Origin: Nannochloropsis salina CCMP1776
Lineage: Eukaryota > Sar > Eustigmatophyceae > Eustigmatales > Monodopsidaceae
Length of the DNA stretch: 64,000 nt
Direction of reading: 5' to 3'
Assembly: GCA_004565275.1 (NCBI GenBank)
Contig: SDOX01000010.1
Coordinates: forward strand, 443,446 to 507,445
The notes below the pieces were generated by a model that searched no databases, was not told the DNA's origin, and worked only from the letters and a program-made list of their open reading frames with translations. The translations under genes and the position numbers were made by a program. Each line of letters starts with the position of its first letter. The first letter of the stretch is position 1. This document shows positions 30,679 to 40,999 of the stretch, piece by piece.

Positions 30679-33600
30679 TCAAAAACGGGCGCCGGGTCCT
30701 GTACTCATCCTGCTTCGAGTCCGTAATGCGACAGTTGAGGCGTTGCTCTGACCATTTACCATACTCCCACTTTTGTAAATGCTGGACTCGCGACGCTTGA
30801 CCTGTCGATTTGCGGCGATCAAAGAGGCTGTTGGGAGAACATGGGAGGCGGATGACACGTTTTCCTTGTTCAAGGCATTTTTCCAAGTTCGCTTTTTGGA
30901 GGATGTACCGCTCGTGGTCATCCCGTCGGGTGCATCCTCAAGCCTATCCTTTCCAGAAGGCAAGCGAGAAGAAGACCCGTCTGTAGCTGCTTTGTCAGAA
31001 GCGGTGTTGGTTGAGGAAAGGATCGAGGCCCGCCGCGTGGAATACTGAAATGCGGGTCGAGGGATTTGGCTTTGCCGTCGTTTTACACCCGTCTTCCGAA
31101 TCGTTGTTACGGGAGACAGATTCGCTGGCCCTGCGGCGGATGGAGGTGCTTTTGCAGAGGATTCTTTTGCTGCAGTCGTGGCCCCACTGCCACATTCCCG
31201 TGTCGCCATGCTCGATTTCCGTTTCGCTGTGAAGCCCGGCGCCGATCCCGACCCCGACGCGCTTCCAGCAGTCGAAGTCGTCGCGGTGGAGTGGCCGCCT
31301 GCCGCAGCCCCGAGTACAGCCACCGTCTTGATGGGAGAGAACATGTCTTCCAGGGCTTCGACCATGGGCACGCTGCTCCTTCCGCGAGAATTGCTGGCGC
31401 GGGCTCGTTTGAAATCTGGCCGATTAGGCACGGTTGCAGCTACCGAGGCTTCCGTGTCGCTACTGAGAGGGGCGTCAGTCACCGATGTATGCCTGATACG
31501 AGGGGGGAATACGACCATGTCGTCATCCTCGTCGGTGAAGGCGTAATTGGTATGTTTCGCCGATTCAAGGCGTGTTCGCAAATGAATGACCATCTCCCGT
31601 AAGGACTGGCTTTCTTGCTCTCTCTCCCGCAGCTCATTCTGTAACGACCGGACCAGACGCCGCTGACCTTGAAGTTCTACGTCTTTCTCCTGCTTCTGCG
31701 CCTCCAAGTTTGCCACGAATTGTTGCTGAAGCTTGCGCGTGCGCGTCATCTCTTGTAGAACGGTCTCAAGCTCCCGGACCCGGTGGTGGACCGGTGTGTC
31801 TCCGGTGTAGACTGACGCGTCTGCCCCCCCCAAGGGCTTGTCTCTGCCAAGCTGGGAATGGGAGGAGCCCGAATGTGAACCCGTATCCGTCGCATAGTGA
31901 CTGGTATTCGTGCCATGACCATCCTCGTCTTCTTCTTCTTCCTCTTCAACGTCCATGAGAGTTGACATTCCCATGATCCCGCCTCCCTCCGATACGCCGT
32001 AGGGCAGCCGGGCATGGCTTGGGTGTGGGTTCCCATAGTGGAGCGTTGACGACTTGGATGCGGCCGTGCCTTCCCGCCCTGTGTACGGCTGTTGCTGCGT
32101 GTGTTGCTGACTGACTAATAAAGACTTGAGCTCCTCGAGCTCTCGCCGCATGGCCTCATTGTCCGCCTTCAACCTGGCCTCGCGCTCGTGCCACGGGGCC
32201 TCTTGCAGGTGCATCTTCACTTCCCCTGGCCGTATTTTGATTTGCTTGGCCCGGTGCCCATATTTAATGGCATTGTGGCTGTCGTCAAAGACGGCGTCGC
32301 AGGGGTTGACATTCACGAGCATGACCACCTTGCATTGTCCTTCCAGCGAGGTCTGAGGGTATACGGTTTAGATGAGAGGGGATGAAGATCTCTGCAGGTA
32401 GCAGGTACTGTCTTTGAGGGCTTAACCCGGGCTCCCACAAGCGGGTACGAAACAGACGCTTTCTCAACGCTACGCCTTACCTTGAGGAGGTGCGTGAGCT
32501 TGGAATCACGGTACTTGACATTGTTTGCTTTCCCCCCCCCTGAGTTCTCCGACAGAGCGTTGATGCAGTTTGCCAGAGCCAAAAGGGATTTATTGATATT
32601 CGCACCCTCTTGCAGCCGGGCCCCACGGTTCAGGGTCGCCGATGCCCGTTCCGACCCCGCTAAGTCAATCAAAGACAGGCGAGACTCTCGCCCGAGGTCG
32701 TGGCCGGTTGCGTCCACGGTAGAGAAACGGACGCATATCTGCAGGACCGCGTGTGAGCGGGAGGAGACTTGATTGGCCGCGGTCGCCTCTGTCTTCCGGT
32801 TGCGGTTTCCCTGTCGAAGCAAATCCAGTACTTGGGCGGTGTCGCGCACCAGCATTTCGGGCAAACCGGCTACCACTACAACCCCCTTGGACGGATCCTC
32901 CCGCAGCTGCAGAGGCTGACCTCGCCCCGCCCCCGGGCCTATCAAATCGTAGATCTGCTCGTTGTAAACTTCCATGTAGGAGCAGAATACTTGCCATTGG
33001 CTGTTGGGTGGCGCCGTGCGTTTCCGTCTTTCTATGGTAGCGAATACATCTGAGAGGGACTGGGGGATGACGCCTGTGACGGGAGCAGACTCGCCTGCGG
33101 CTGCACAAGAACTGCCCATCATTGTAAAGGTCTTCCCCGCCCCTGTTGCTCCGTACGCAAGAATGGAGACATTGTAGCCGTCCAAGACGGAGGGAACGTG
33201 CATTTTGGCCGTTTGCTCGTAGACCTCGGCTTGAGTGGCGTCTGCGTCGAATGCCACGTCGAAGGCGTATTCGTTAGATGATCCTGGTATGGACATAAAT
33301 AGAAAGGATTAAATTTGATTGTGTGCTAATAATCACGTCAGCCCACATGTCTCACAGGCAGGGTGGAGGAAGCCTTGTTTGCGGCCTCATGCTTTTGACA
33401 TACTGAGACCTCCGGAGTGGCGACACGGCTCCTTCTCGTAACGCATTTAATAGGGCATTATTTGTCACTCACCTTGCTGCGATCTCAAATAGCGACCTGC
33501 AATCCCTGCTTTTGAGATGATCACATAGCGCCCATTGACCACCTTACAACACTTTTGCGCGCCAGCCTGCATTTCCTTTGTCGACATTGGTCGAATTCGC

Positions 33601-33683
33601 ACGGCCACCACCATGGAATTATCACCGCAATTTGCACTACCTACATGACTTTCAGCACCTGGATCAATGCCATACTGCACCAT
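30679..33683 (-). CDS. Kinesin motor protein, kinesin-8-like
   Basis: Complement join 30679..32352, 32481..33283, 33473..33683; 895 residues. The N-terminal motor domain (about 20-370) starts with VVAVRIRPM and has the P-loop GATGAGKT at 115-122, switch I NQVSSRSH, switch II DLAGSE and the NINKSLLALANCINAL helix. The stretch after the motor (SHNAIKYGHRAKQIKI) and the helix before the P-loop (SVLDGYNVSILAYG) are closest to kinesin-8 (Kip3/KIF18), plus-end motors that control microtubule length in mitosis. A coiled-coil-prone segment follows (about 370-620), then a Ser/Ala-rich basic tail. Both introns are GT-AG; one splits the codon before the SSNEYAFD block, the other follows SKLTHLLK, and both joins restore family sequence. 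Start ATG at 33683. Subfamily placement is less certain than kinesin itself. Confidence 0.92.
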
Positions 33684-34180
33684 TATTGAGGCACGGCGCT
33701 TCGTTCCTGTGTTACGGTTGTCGGAGTGGTAAAGCAACCATAAATTTGGGGGGTACAACGGCTTGTCGGGTTCGAGGATGCGGCGGTCAGTGCGTCACAA
33801 TTAAAACAGCAGGCAACAACAATAGATCCCGCAATCCAATTTCTGATATTCGCTCTAATGCCATGAACGGCCAGCATTGTGCTGATCGTGGGAGGGGTTG
33901 ACAGCCAACCCAACCTTTCACGCGTGCCTCTATTCGACAAACCAGGAATGCATAAGAAACCAGTGAGACAGCATGCAAACGATATTATGGCAGATCTCTC
34001 AAAGGTTTCTCATAAACAACGCTCCATCACGCTGGTGTCCACCAGAGTCCATCCCACAACACATTTAAGTGCCCGCACGCCGCGTGCCTCGCCAACCTCA
34101 GCCTTGCAGGGGTCCGAAAAAGTTCAAATTCCCCATTCCCGCCTAGCTACGAGACGTGTTGGGAAGGGCAGGCACAATGA

Positions 34181-34204
34181 CGAAAGCGCCCGAGGGGCGT
34201 TTCG
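34181..34204. repeat. Inverted repeat able to form a GC-rich hairpin
   Basis: CGAAA and CGCCC (with one unpaired G between) are followed by a 3-base loop and the exact complements GGGCG and TTTCG. It abuts the first unit of the tandem repeat. Confidence 0.85.
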
Positions 34205-34305
34205 GTCCACAAATAAGGGCGAGAGAGACTTTCGGTCCACAAATAAGGAGGAGACCTCGATCCACAAAAAAAGGGGACATCTCGGTCCACAAAAAGCCGC
34301 GAGGT
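34200..34305 (+). repeat. Imperfect tandem repeat, four units of about 23-30 bases
   Basis: The core cggtccacaaa occurs at 34203, 34233, 34258 (with one base changed) and 34283, each followed by a purine-rich spacer of variable length. Units one and two share 21 leading bases; units three and four are more diverged. Confidence 0.85.
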
Positions 34306-34309
34306 CTCA

Positions 34310-34356
34310 CTGTGGTGGAAAAGATGCCCGAGTGGTGGAATGTTCTTTGACCACAG
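34310..34356. repeat. Short inverted repeat flanking the heat-shock-like site
   Basis: Arms CTGTGGT (34310-34316) and ACCACAG (34350-34356) are exact complements separated by 33 bases. Seven-base arms can arise by chance; it is listed because it sits next to other structured sequence. Confidence 0.4.
34337..34346 (+). promoter_or_regulatory. Candidate heat-shock element upstream of STI1
   Basis: The sequence ggaatgttct contains the dimeric HSF core GAAnnTTC, about 240 bases before the STI1 start codon. STI1/HOP genes are heat-induced in many eukaryotes. A third adjacent pentamer is absent, so this is a weak site. Confidence 0.3.
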
Positions 34357-34587
34357 AGGAAGTTTGTCGACTTTGGAGCGACTGGGTGAGATATATATTT
34401 GGACAAAACTGCCATAAGTTTGTGGAAAAACCAATTGGCCGGGAAAAATGACACTTTCTCTTGCATTTTATTTGGCGTTCTGAGATTTTTTCAGCGCTGA
34501 GATCATTTCCACCTCCCTTTGTTTCAGCCAGCATATTTGAAGCCCTTCAGGTAACGACTTGGTCTTCCTGTCCATCTCGATTGATCG

Positions 34588-36306
34588 ATGACAAGCGTAG
34601 AGGCAGAGGCACACAAAGCGGCGGGGAACAAGGCACTTCAGGCCAAGGACTACGATGAAGCTATCAAATGCTACACGCAAGCACTCGAGGTGAGCGCAGC
34701 CCTACCCGTAACAGGGGAAGGAGCTGCTCCCCGACATGTGTACTTCTCCAACCGATCGGCTGCCTATCTTTCCAAGGGAGATGCTGCTGCCGCTTTGGAA
34801 GATGCTGAGCAATGCATCAAAGCGAACCCTACGTGGCCCAAAGGATTTTCACGGAAAGGCGCTGCATTGCACACCATGAAGCGCTACGATGAAGCCCACG
34901 CGGCTTATGAAGGAGGTCTTGAGGTGGCTCCCGACGACGCCGGGCTCGCATCTGCTCTAGAAGACGTTAAGAAGGTGAAGGAGAGCAGCAATCAGCCGCG
35001 CGTCAACCCCTTGGCGTCGATCTTCGCGCCTGAGAACGTGGCGCGGTTGGCGGGGCACCCAGTTTTTTGCAAGTACTTGCTGGACTCGGAGTTTATGGCC
35101 AAGATCAAGCTGATACAGACAGACCCGAATGCGTTCAATACGATCCTGCAGGACAAGCGAATCATGGACGTGTTTGGGTTCTTGACAGGCATTGACATGC
35201 GGGCCGGGGATATGGACGAGCAGGAGAGTGAGGCCTCCACCGTCAAGAAAGAGGCGGCCCCAGCCCCCGCGCCTGCCCCTGAGCCCGCGGAGGAGGATCT
35301 GAGCGAAGCCGAGCGAGAAGAGCGGAAGAGAAAGCACGAGGCCCTGGAGGCGAAAGAGCGAGGCAACCAGCATTACATGAAGAAGGAGTTCGTGGAGGCG
35401 CTGGCTGCCTATGAGGATGCCATCGTTAAAGACCCCTCGAACATGGCCTTCCTGACCAACAAGGCTGCCGTCTTTTTCGAGCAGGGAAACTTTACCAAAA
35501 CAGTGGCACAGTGCGACGAAGCCATCCAGGTGGGCCGCGCGAACAGGGCTCCATACCCGGAAGTGGCCAAGGCCCTGGTCCGGAAGGGGAAGGCGTTAGC
35601 CAAGCAAGGCGATTTGGCCAACGCAATAGAAGCCTACCGAGACGCGCAAATGGAACACTTCGACAAAACGGTGGAGCGGCTGATTAAGAGCACGGAGGTG
35701 GAGCGCAAGAAGCAGGAGGAGTTGGCATATGTGGATCCCGCCAAGGCAGTGGAGGCGAAGGACCGAGGGAACGAGGCCTTCCGGGCGGGAAAATGGCCGG
35801 ACGCGGTGAAAGAATACAATGAAGCGATCAGACGGGACCCTTCGAACGCCGCTTATCACAACAATCTGGCGGCCGCATTGTCCAAACTCATGGATTTCTC
35901 GGCGGCCAAGACGGCATGCGAGAAGGCGATCGCCCTCGACCCCAAGTACGTGAAGGCCTGGGCCAAGAAGGGGGACATCGAGTTTTTTATGAAAGAATAC
36001 CATCGGGCCCTCGAGTCGTACAAGCACGGCCTGGAGATCGAACCCAACAACAGCTTGTGTGTCCAAGGACTGCAAAAAACGAGTGCCCGTATCCGCGACG
36101 CCTCATCGCAGGAGGCTGACATGGAGCGTGCCGCGCACGGCATGGCCGACCCGGAGGTACAGGCTATCTTAGGAGATCCTGTGATCCAACAAGTACTCAG
36201 AGATCTTCAAGAAAATCCACGAGAGGGAAGGCAAGCATTGAGTGACCCTGGGGTCGCGGCCAAAATTGAAAAACTCATCAATGCGGGGGTCTTGCGAACC
36301 AAGTAA
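34588..36306 (+). CDS. STI1/HOP-like Hsp70-Hsp90 organising co-chaperone
   Basis: 572 residues without introns, the usual HOP length. The protein bridges Hsp70 and Hsp90 in the cytosol and passes client proteins between them. The full domain order is visible: TPR1 (about 5-120, starting with AEAHKAAGNKALQAKDYDEAI), a DP1 domain (about 130-205) with NPLASIFAPENVARL, an acidic/Lys-rich linker, TPR2A (about 250-365), TPR2B (about 385-500, AVEAKDRGNEAFRAGKWPDAV) and a C-terminal DP2 domain (about 515-572) with DPEVQAILGDPVIQQVLRDL. Carboxylate-clamp Lys/Asn/Arg positions typical of these TPRs are present by eye (GNKA, NRSAAYL, KGFSRKG). Start is the first ATG with an Ala/Glu-rich opening as in homologues. 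Confidence 0.95.
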   Translation: MTSVEAEAHKAAGNKALQAKDYDEAIKCYTQALEVSAALPVTGEGAAPRHVYFSNRSAAYLSKGDAAAALEDAEQCIKANPTWPKGFSRKGAALHTMKRYDEAHAAYEGGLEVAPDDAGLASALEDVKKVKESSNQPRVNPLASIFAPENVARLAGHPVFCKYLLDSEFMAKIKLIQTDPNAFNTILQDKRIMDVFGFLTGIDMRAGDMDEQESEASTVKKEAAPAPAPAPEPAEEDLSEAEREERKRKHEALEAKERGNQHYMKKEFVEALAAYEDAIVKDPSNMAFLTNKAAVFFEQGNFTKTVAQCDEAIQVGRANRAPYPEVAKALVRKGKALAKQGDLANAIEAYRDAQMEHFDKTVERLIKSTEVERKKQEELAYVDPAKAVEAKDRGNEAFRAGKWPDAVKEYNEAIRRDPSNAAYHNNLAAALSKLMDFSAAKTACEKAIALDPKYVKAWAKKGDIEFFMKEYHRALESYKHGLEIEPNNSLCVQGLQKTSARIRDASSQEADMERAAHGMADPEVQAILGDPVIQQVLRDLQENPREGRQALSDPGVAAKIEKLINAGVLRTK

Positions 36307-36757
36307 AGAAAATGCAAGTGAATGAGGACTTATCGTGGCGGGCAACATTAGGTTAGATATGTCGCTTCATAAGCACTCTCGTACATTGCGCTAGGAAGCA
36401 AGTAGAAAAAGCGAGGGAGGAAAGGTATGGGGGAAGAATGTCGAGTTCATCACCATATATATTTGACTTACAGATTGAGCAATGCTAGTTAAGCGAACAT
36501 CTTGGGTAATGTTTTCCTTAAATTATAAAGCGGCCCTACGGGCAAGCATGCTTTACATTGCTTAATAGAAAAAGGGAATAGGCGAGTCTCCACCTGTGCC
36601 TGTTTCTTCGCTTTTCAAAAATGTGAAAATCAGTTTCCCGGCGATCCGTTACGAATTGTTCTTTTCCGCTGGTCTTGAAATTTGCATTTAAAAACATCTT
36701 TTACAGCTCACTTACTGCCATCAATTATGCCAGAACTTGCATATACAGGGAACTAAG
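36307..36757. other. Spacer between STI1 and the Tubby-like gene
   Basis: About 450 AT-rich bases with the 3' end of STI1 and the promoter of the next gene. No specific element seen. Confidence 0.5.
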
Positions 36758-38260
36758 ATGCCAATCACAGAGGACACCCATGTTCCTTCTCATACGGCCC
36801 GGAACAGGCCTGCTGCGTCCAACTTCGGGCTTCCACAACTGTCTCCTGCCGCTGGCGACTTGTACGAAAAAATCGACGATTCCTCCTTCGCATCGCATAC
36901 ACCAGATTTCTCTAGACAAGACACTTGCAATAGCAATGATACAAAGGCTCGAATACTCGCTCAACAACGCGAGGTCATGCTGCGGCGTCGTCAGGAAAGC
37001 ATGCGCGCAGAGGCCGTGCGACCTATTGAAGATCCTACTTTTAATTTGTCAGCTTCCAGCTTAACATACCATACACCAAGTATCACACCTTTTTCTATGC
37101 CACCACTAGAAAACAACGACGTGGACGGGCGAAATGTGGATGCTAATTCTGCTAAACAATTCAAGCGCGTAGTACCCATGCCTCAAGGACCTGCACCGTC
37201 CTCGGCAGCAAGACGACTGCACGCGTACCGAGCGAACATATCGACTTCATCTTCTTTCGAAATAAGAAAGCTGTCGCCTTCACCGAAATTCTCCGAAGAG
37301 GTATCCATGTGTCGTCAGGATGGTGACACTTCAGGTTCAGATGGGGAGGAAGAGTCCCCGGCGACGCTTGAGCACCACACTGCTTTGTCATCAGCCAACA
37401 AAACTCCTGTCTACAAGGCTCCAATTGTGACCGAGGAAGTGGATTTTGCCTCTCTCTTAGCCACCCGTGCAGGTTTGCTCTCATTTCTGACACGGCCTGT
37501 GGCGCGGTCTACCGGGGTAGTGGAGTGCTACGTGAAGCGTCGCAACATGGGGGCCGGGAAACTTTTTCCTGAGTACTATCTCTATACACGTAACGGGGAT
37601 CACTTTTTGATGGCGGCCAAAAAACAGGGAAATAAGAGGACATCGAATTACTACGTCACTATGCACAACAGAGACTTCGCTAAAGACAGCCCCGATTATC
37701 TTGGCAAGGTCCGCGCGAACTTTGTGGGAACCGAGTTTCAGCTTTTTGACAGGGGTGGCAGCAGCAAGGAGAAGCCTACTGATGGAGCAGCGTCTTTCAG
37801 GGACATTGGCGCGTCTCGTGAAGAATTAGGGGTGGTAGTTTATGCAGCAAATGTCCTGGGTGCGCGTGGACCAAGGAAGATGCAAGTGTATCTGCCGCGT
37901 GTTAACATGGTTGACGACAAAGTGGAGGAATGGAAGGGCAAAGAAGATATGGCCTTGCCCGACGCGATGCTTGAACGGGTCCGAAGAGGGGACGTAAGCA
38001 AATTCCATCATTTGATAAACAAGCCGCCTCGGTGGAATGACCAGGTCAAGGCGTACGTCCTCAATTTTAATGGCCGGGTCACAATGGCCTCAGTCAAAAA
38101 TTTCCAACTTATTGCACCGGAAGATCATGAGATAGTTTTACTTCAGTTCGGGAGGGTGGACAAACACGAATTCACGATGGATGTTCGTTGGCCGTTCACT
38201 CCGTTGCAAGCTTTCGGAGTTGCTCTCAGCTCATTCGACTCAAAAATTGCTTGTGATTGA
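36758..38260 (+). CDS. Tubby-like protein
   Basis: 500 residues, no intron. The C-terminal ~260 residues are a complete tubby domain, a beta-barrel around a central helix that binds phosphoinositides such as PI(4,5)P2 at the plasma membrane. Evidence: GVVECYVKRRNMGAGKLFPEYYLY at its start, the SNYYVTMHNRDFA strand, LGKVRANFVGTEFQLFD, and the near-invariant ending FGVALSSFDSKIACD. The N-terminal ~235 residues are polar and disordered, with no F-box as in plant TULPs; this is closer to the animal/protist layout. The start is the ATG at 36758; the frame continues upstream only to a TTG. Its exact role here is unknown. Confidence 0.94.
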   Translation: MPITEDTHVPSHTARNRPAASNFGLPQLSPAAGDLYEKIDDSSFASHTPDFSRQDTCNSNDTKARILAQQREVMLRRRQESMRAEAVRPIEDPTFNLSASSLTYHTPSITPFSMPPLENNDVDGRNVDANSAKQFKRVVPMPQGPAPSSAARRLHAYRANISTSSSFEIRKLSPSPKFSEEVSMCRQDGDTSGSDGEEESPATLEHHTALSSANKTPVYKAPIVTEEVDFASLLATRAGLLSFLTRPVARSTGVVECYVKRRNMGAGKLFPEYYLYTRNGDHFLMAAKKQGNKRTSNYYVTMHNRDFAKDSPDYLGKVRANFVGTEFQLFDRGGSSKEKPTDGAASFRDIGASREELGVVVYAANVLGARGPRKMQVYLPRVNMVDDKVEEWKGKEDMALPDAMLERVRRGDVSKFHHLINKPPRWNDQVKAYVLNFNGRVTMASVKNFQLIAPEDHEIVLLQFGRVDKHEFTMDVRWPFTPLQAFGVALSSFDSKIACD

Positions 38261-38447
38261 GCTGCAGCCGTTAGTTTATGATAATGCGAAAAGAAAATTT
38301 TTGCAACTTGCAAAGTTGTCGTTGCTACTGACCGTTTCAGCCTTTATGTGTGTACGTATCATATTTATAATTTGTCAAGCAGACAACCACATCTGTAACT
38401 TTTATGTGTCCCTTTAATTTCTTACCAGCACGCGTATGTGCGGTATA

Positions 38448-39239
38448 TTAACGTACCGTCCAGCCGCCGTCAAGTACTAGCGTCTGTCCTGTCATGTTCC
38501 TCGCGGCATCGGATGTCAAAAAAAGAGTCGTGCCAACCAGTTCTTGAATGGAAATGAAGGCCTTTTTGGGCATTGGCTCGAGCATAATTTTGTTGATTAC
38601 CTCATCCTCGCTGATACCGTGTGTTTTCGCCTGATTTGCGATTTGAGCATCTACCAGAGGAGTCTTTACATAGGATGGACAAATGGTGTTGATGGTAATA
38701 TCTACGTCGCTGGTCTCCAAGGCTATGACCTTGGAGAATCCGATGAGACCGTGCTTTGCAGCCACGTACGCGGATTTGAAGGGGGATGCGATAACGCTAT
38801 GGATAGAACCAATGTTAACGATACGTCCGAACCCTTGTTCATGCATCATTGGTAAGATTGCCCTTGTGAGATCAGCCACACCAGTCAACATGACTTGGAT
38901 CATGAATCCCCATTTCTCAGCAGGAAAGTCTTCGAGACGCGCCACGTGCTGCAAACCTGCATTATTTATTAGAACATCGACATTTTTCCCTTCTCTTTTT
39001 AGCTGTTCAATGAGTGAGACTATTTGGGTATTGTCAGCCACATTCAGCGCATAGGCTTCTGCTTTACCATCTTTGGCCTTTATCTGCGCGGCTGTGCCTT
39101 GCGCCGCCTCCAAATTAACGTCTGTTGCTATCACTTCCCATCCATGTTCAAGAGCTAATAAAAAGGCTATACCAGCACCGATGCCGCTTCCTGCTCCCGT
39201 AATGAATGCACGACGGGACCCTTGCAAGGACAATTCCAT
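38448..39239 (-). CDS. Short-chain dehydrogenase, D-3-hydroxybutyrate dehydrogenase-like
   Basis: 263 residues, the normal length of bacterial 3-hydroxybutyrate dehydrogenase, which reversibly oxidises (R)-3-hydroxybutyrate to acetoacetate with NAD. It has the Rossmann motif TGAGSGIG (14-21), NNAG, the catalytic Ser in NIGSIHS and the YxxxK pair in SAYVAAKHG. Family-specific stretches AGLQHVARLEDFPAEKW, ASPFKSAYVAAKHG, CPSYVKTPLVDAQI and the end TLVLDGGWT are strikingly like the bacterial enzyme. The start is the first ATG. The frame stays open 69 bases upstream, with a splice-acceptor-like TTACAG near 39270-39275, so a 5' exon encoding an organelle leader cannot be excluded. A Tubby-like gene converges on it only 187 bases away. 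Confidence 0.88.
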   Translation of the reverse strand: MELSLQGSRRAFITGAGSGIGAGIAFLLALEHGWEVIATDVNLEAAQGTAAQIKAKDGKAEAYALNVADNTQIVSLIEQLKREGKNVDVLINNAGLQHVARLEDFPAEKWGFMIQVMLTGVADLTRAILPMMHEQGFGRIVNIGSIHSVIASPFKSAYVAAKHGLIGFSKVIALETSDVDITINTICPSYVKTPLVDAQIANQAKTHGISEDEVINKIMLEPMPKKAFISIQELVGTTLFLTSDAARNMTGQTLVLDGGWTVR

Positions 39240-39813
39240 TCCGCTCGAAGTGCAAAATTTGAGGCCGTTTGACCTGTAACCGAAACAATCAACACCGAAA
39301 AATTCCAATTGTTTAGAGGCTTGTCAGATAGAGCTGCAAAACAAGCGATTCATACGGATATACAGGCATAATAAGGATTGGCGCAGGCAAGTCTTTCTGA
39401 GGCGCAAGCCCATACCGACAGTTGTCTTCCGTTGAGCTTCAGCTCGACCGTTGCCGTCAGTTGAGGCCCGTTGCTGAATTTAAATTTGGACTACGCAATC
39501 TGAGCCTGCTACCACGCTTGCCATCTCTTTCGGCGTCGACGCAGAGAAAGTGTATATAATGTAATGTGATATGTACGTACATATTGTTTGATAGGCGAAA
39601 GACATAAAGAGGGAACAGAAGAGCGAAATCTTAACCTCCCACTTGACTCTTGTAGCTAAAAGGATATATATCAAACAAATCCTGTGACAAGATTTCCGTG
39701 GAAAATTTAGAGCAGGTCTACGATGCAATTTTGGCGTGTCATGGTACTTCTTTGAAGCACTCTAAAACGGTGCAGAGTTACAGACGCCACATTCCACATC
39801 TTCGCCTCTGAAC
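39240..39813. other. Spacer between the two short-chain dehydrogenase genes
   Basis: About 575 bases holding the promoter of the hydroxybutyrate dehydrogenase-like gene and the 3' end of the next gene. No supported coding sequence. Confidence 0.5.
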
Positions 39814-40999
39814 TCATTCCTCGGCAACTTCTGTGGACATGTCTTCTGAGGGTTCGACGAGCATGTGTTTGATTGCTTCCTCGGATTTATCCCAAAATGC
39901 AGCCGCTAAATGTTCGTCCAAAGCCAGCTTGTTGGGCACTCGAGGAGCACAAGCATCAAAGTACACGCCTCCCACCTCTTCATATGCCGGAGCAGTGGCT
40001 GCCATAATTTGTGTTTTCGCCCCCTCAACCTCATTTCGGGCAAAGAGCGAGCACATTGCATTCTTAATCGGTTGTGCCCACTCAGGTAAGTCCCGCAAGA
40101 ACTCCGTGGCAACGAATCCTGGATGCAGAGAGGTCGAGACAACTCCCACGTCCTTAAAGCGGCGCGTTAGCTCATTGGCATACACCACGTTCATAAGCTT
40201 AGTATGTGCATACGTAGACATACTATTATAAGTGTCGTTTGAGGAGTCCAAGTGGTCTGTGGAAACAAAGAGATCGGATACCATGAGTCGCAACGCAATT
40301 TGAAAAGTCTGTGTCACAATGGAAAGCGTCGTCTGCATCGTGAAGAATTATCTGACGCATCAATACGCGAGTTTACTAACCTAGATCTATTTTCCCCATG
40401 AAGTGCGCGTCGGAAGACACTTGAATGACGCGTGAAGGCGCTGAAGCCAGCAAGGAAGGCATCAACAGCTTGGTCAGCAAAAAGTGGCCCAAATGGTTCG
40501 TCTGATATGTAAGCTCGTGACCGTCTTCCGTCAGTATGTACTCCCACGATACCAAGCCCGCATTATTGATGAGCACATGCAAAGGACGACCGGAATCCCG
40601 GTATCTGTCAGCGAAATCCTTGACCGACGAAAGCTTTGACAGGTCCATCTCCCAGACTTCCACCGGCAGGTCCTGCCGCCCGATAGATAGACGGATGTCT
40701 TCCAGGACCGCAGTACCCTTTTTTACATTTCGAACAGCCATGACTACCGAAGCATTCCACTCTGCCAGGGTGCGCACTGTTTCTTTTCCGATTCCCGCGC
40801 TGGCCCCCGTTACAATGAAATGCTTCCCATCTAGGTCCACGGGAACGAGGGGCAATTTCCGCTTGGCATACTTAGATCCTACGCCTAGCAGTACTGCAAC
40901 TACAACGAGTAGCCACTTGAACATCGCGAAAGACTTGATTTTGTGGTTCTTACTTTGCCCTGTGGGTTGTGGAGGGATTCGTTGTGCCTGGGTGAACAT
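39814..40999 (-). CDS. Membrane-anchored short-chain dehydrogenase, retinol dehydrogenase/WWOX-like
   Basis: Complement join 39814..40256, 40381..40999; 353 residues. The protein has a hydrophobic anchor near residues 26-42 (FKWLLVVVAVLLGVG), the cofactor motif TGASAGIG, NNAG, the TNHLGHFLLT block, catalytic Ser in VSSDAH and YAHTK as the YxxxK pair, then HPGFVATEF. This pattern is typical of NADP(H)-dependent retinol dehydrogenase/protochlorophyllide-reductase-like SDRs at the ER; the substrate cannot be told. The 124-nt intron lies between the catalytic Ser and Tyr, and its splicing joins KIDL to DHLDSSNDTYNSMSTYAHTK in frame. The first ATG is used; an ATG at 40924 starts directly at the anchor (328 residues) and is equally plausible. 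It is unrelated in detail to the neighbouring hydroxybutyrate dehydrogenase, so not a recent duplicate. Confidence 0.88.

Larger units (their letters stand above)
33684..34587. promoter_or_regulatory. Divergent region between kinesin and STI1 genes, with tandem repeat and hairpins
   Basis: About 900 bases between outward-pointing starts. It contains a hairpin at 34181-34204, a four-unit tandem repeat at 34200-34305, an inverted repeat at 34310/34356 and a heat-shock-element-like site at 34337-34346, each listed separately. No protein gene is supported. Confidence 0.55.

Noticed and set aside
33740-33800. Possible tRNA B-box (ggttcgag) in the kinesin/STI1 spacer
   Set aside because: There is no matching A-box at the right distance and the flanks do not pair as an acceptor stem; other B-box-like matches in the window fail the same way.
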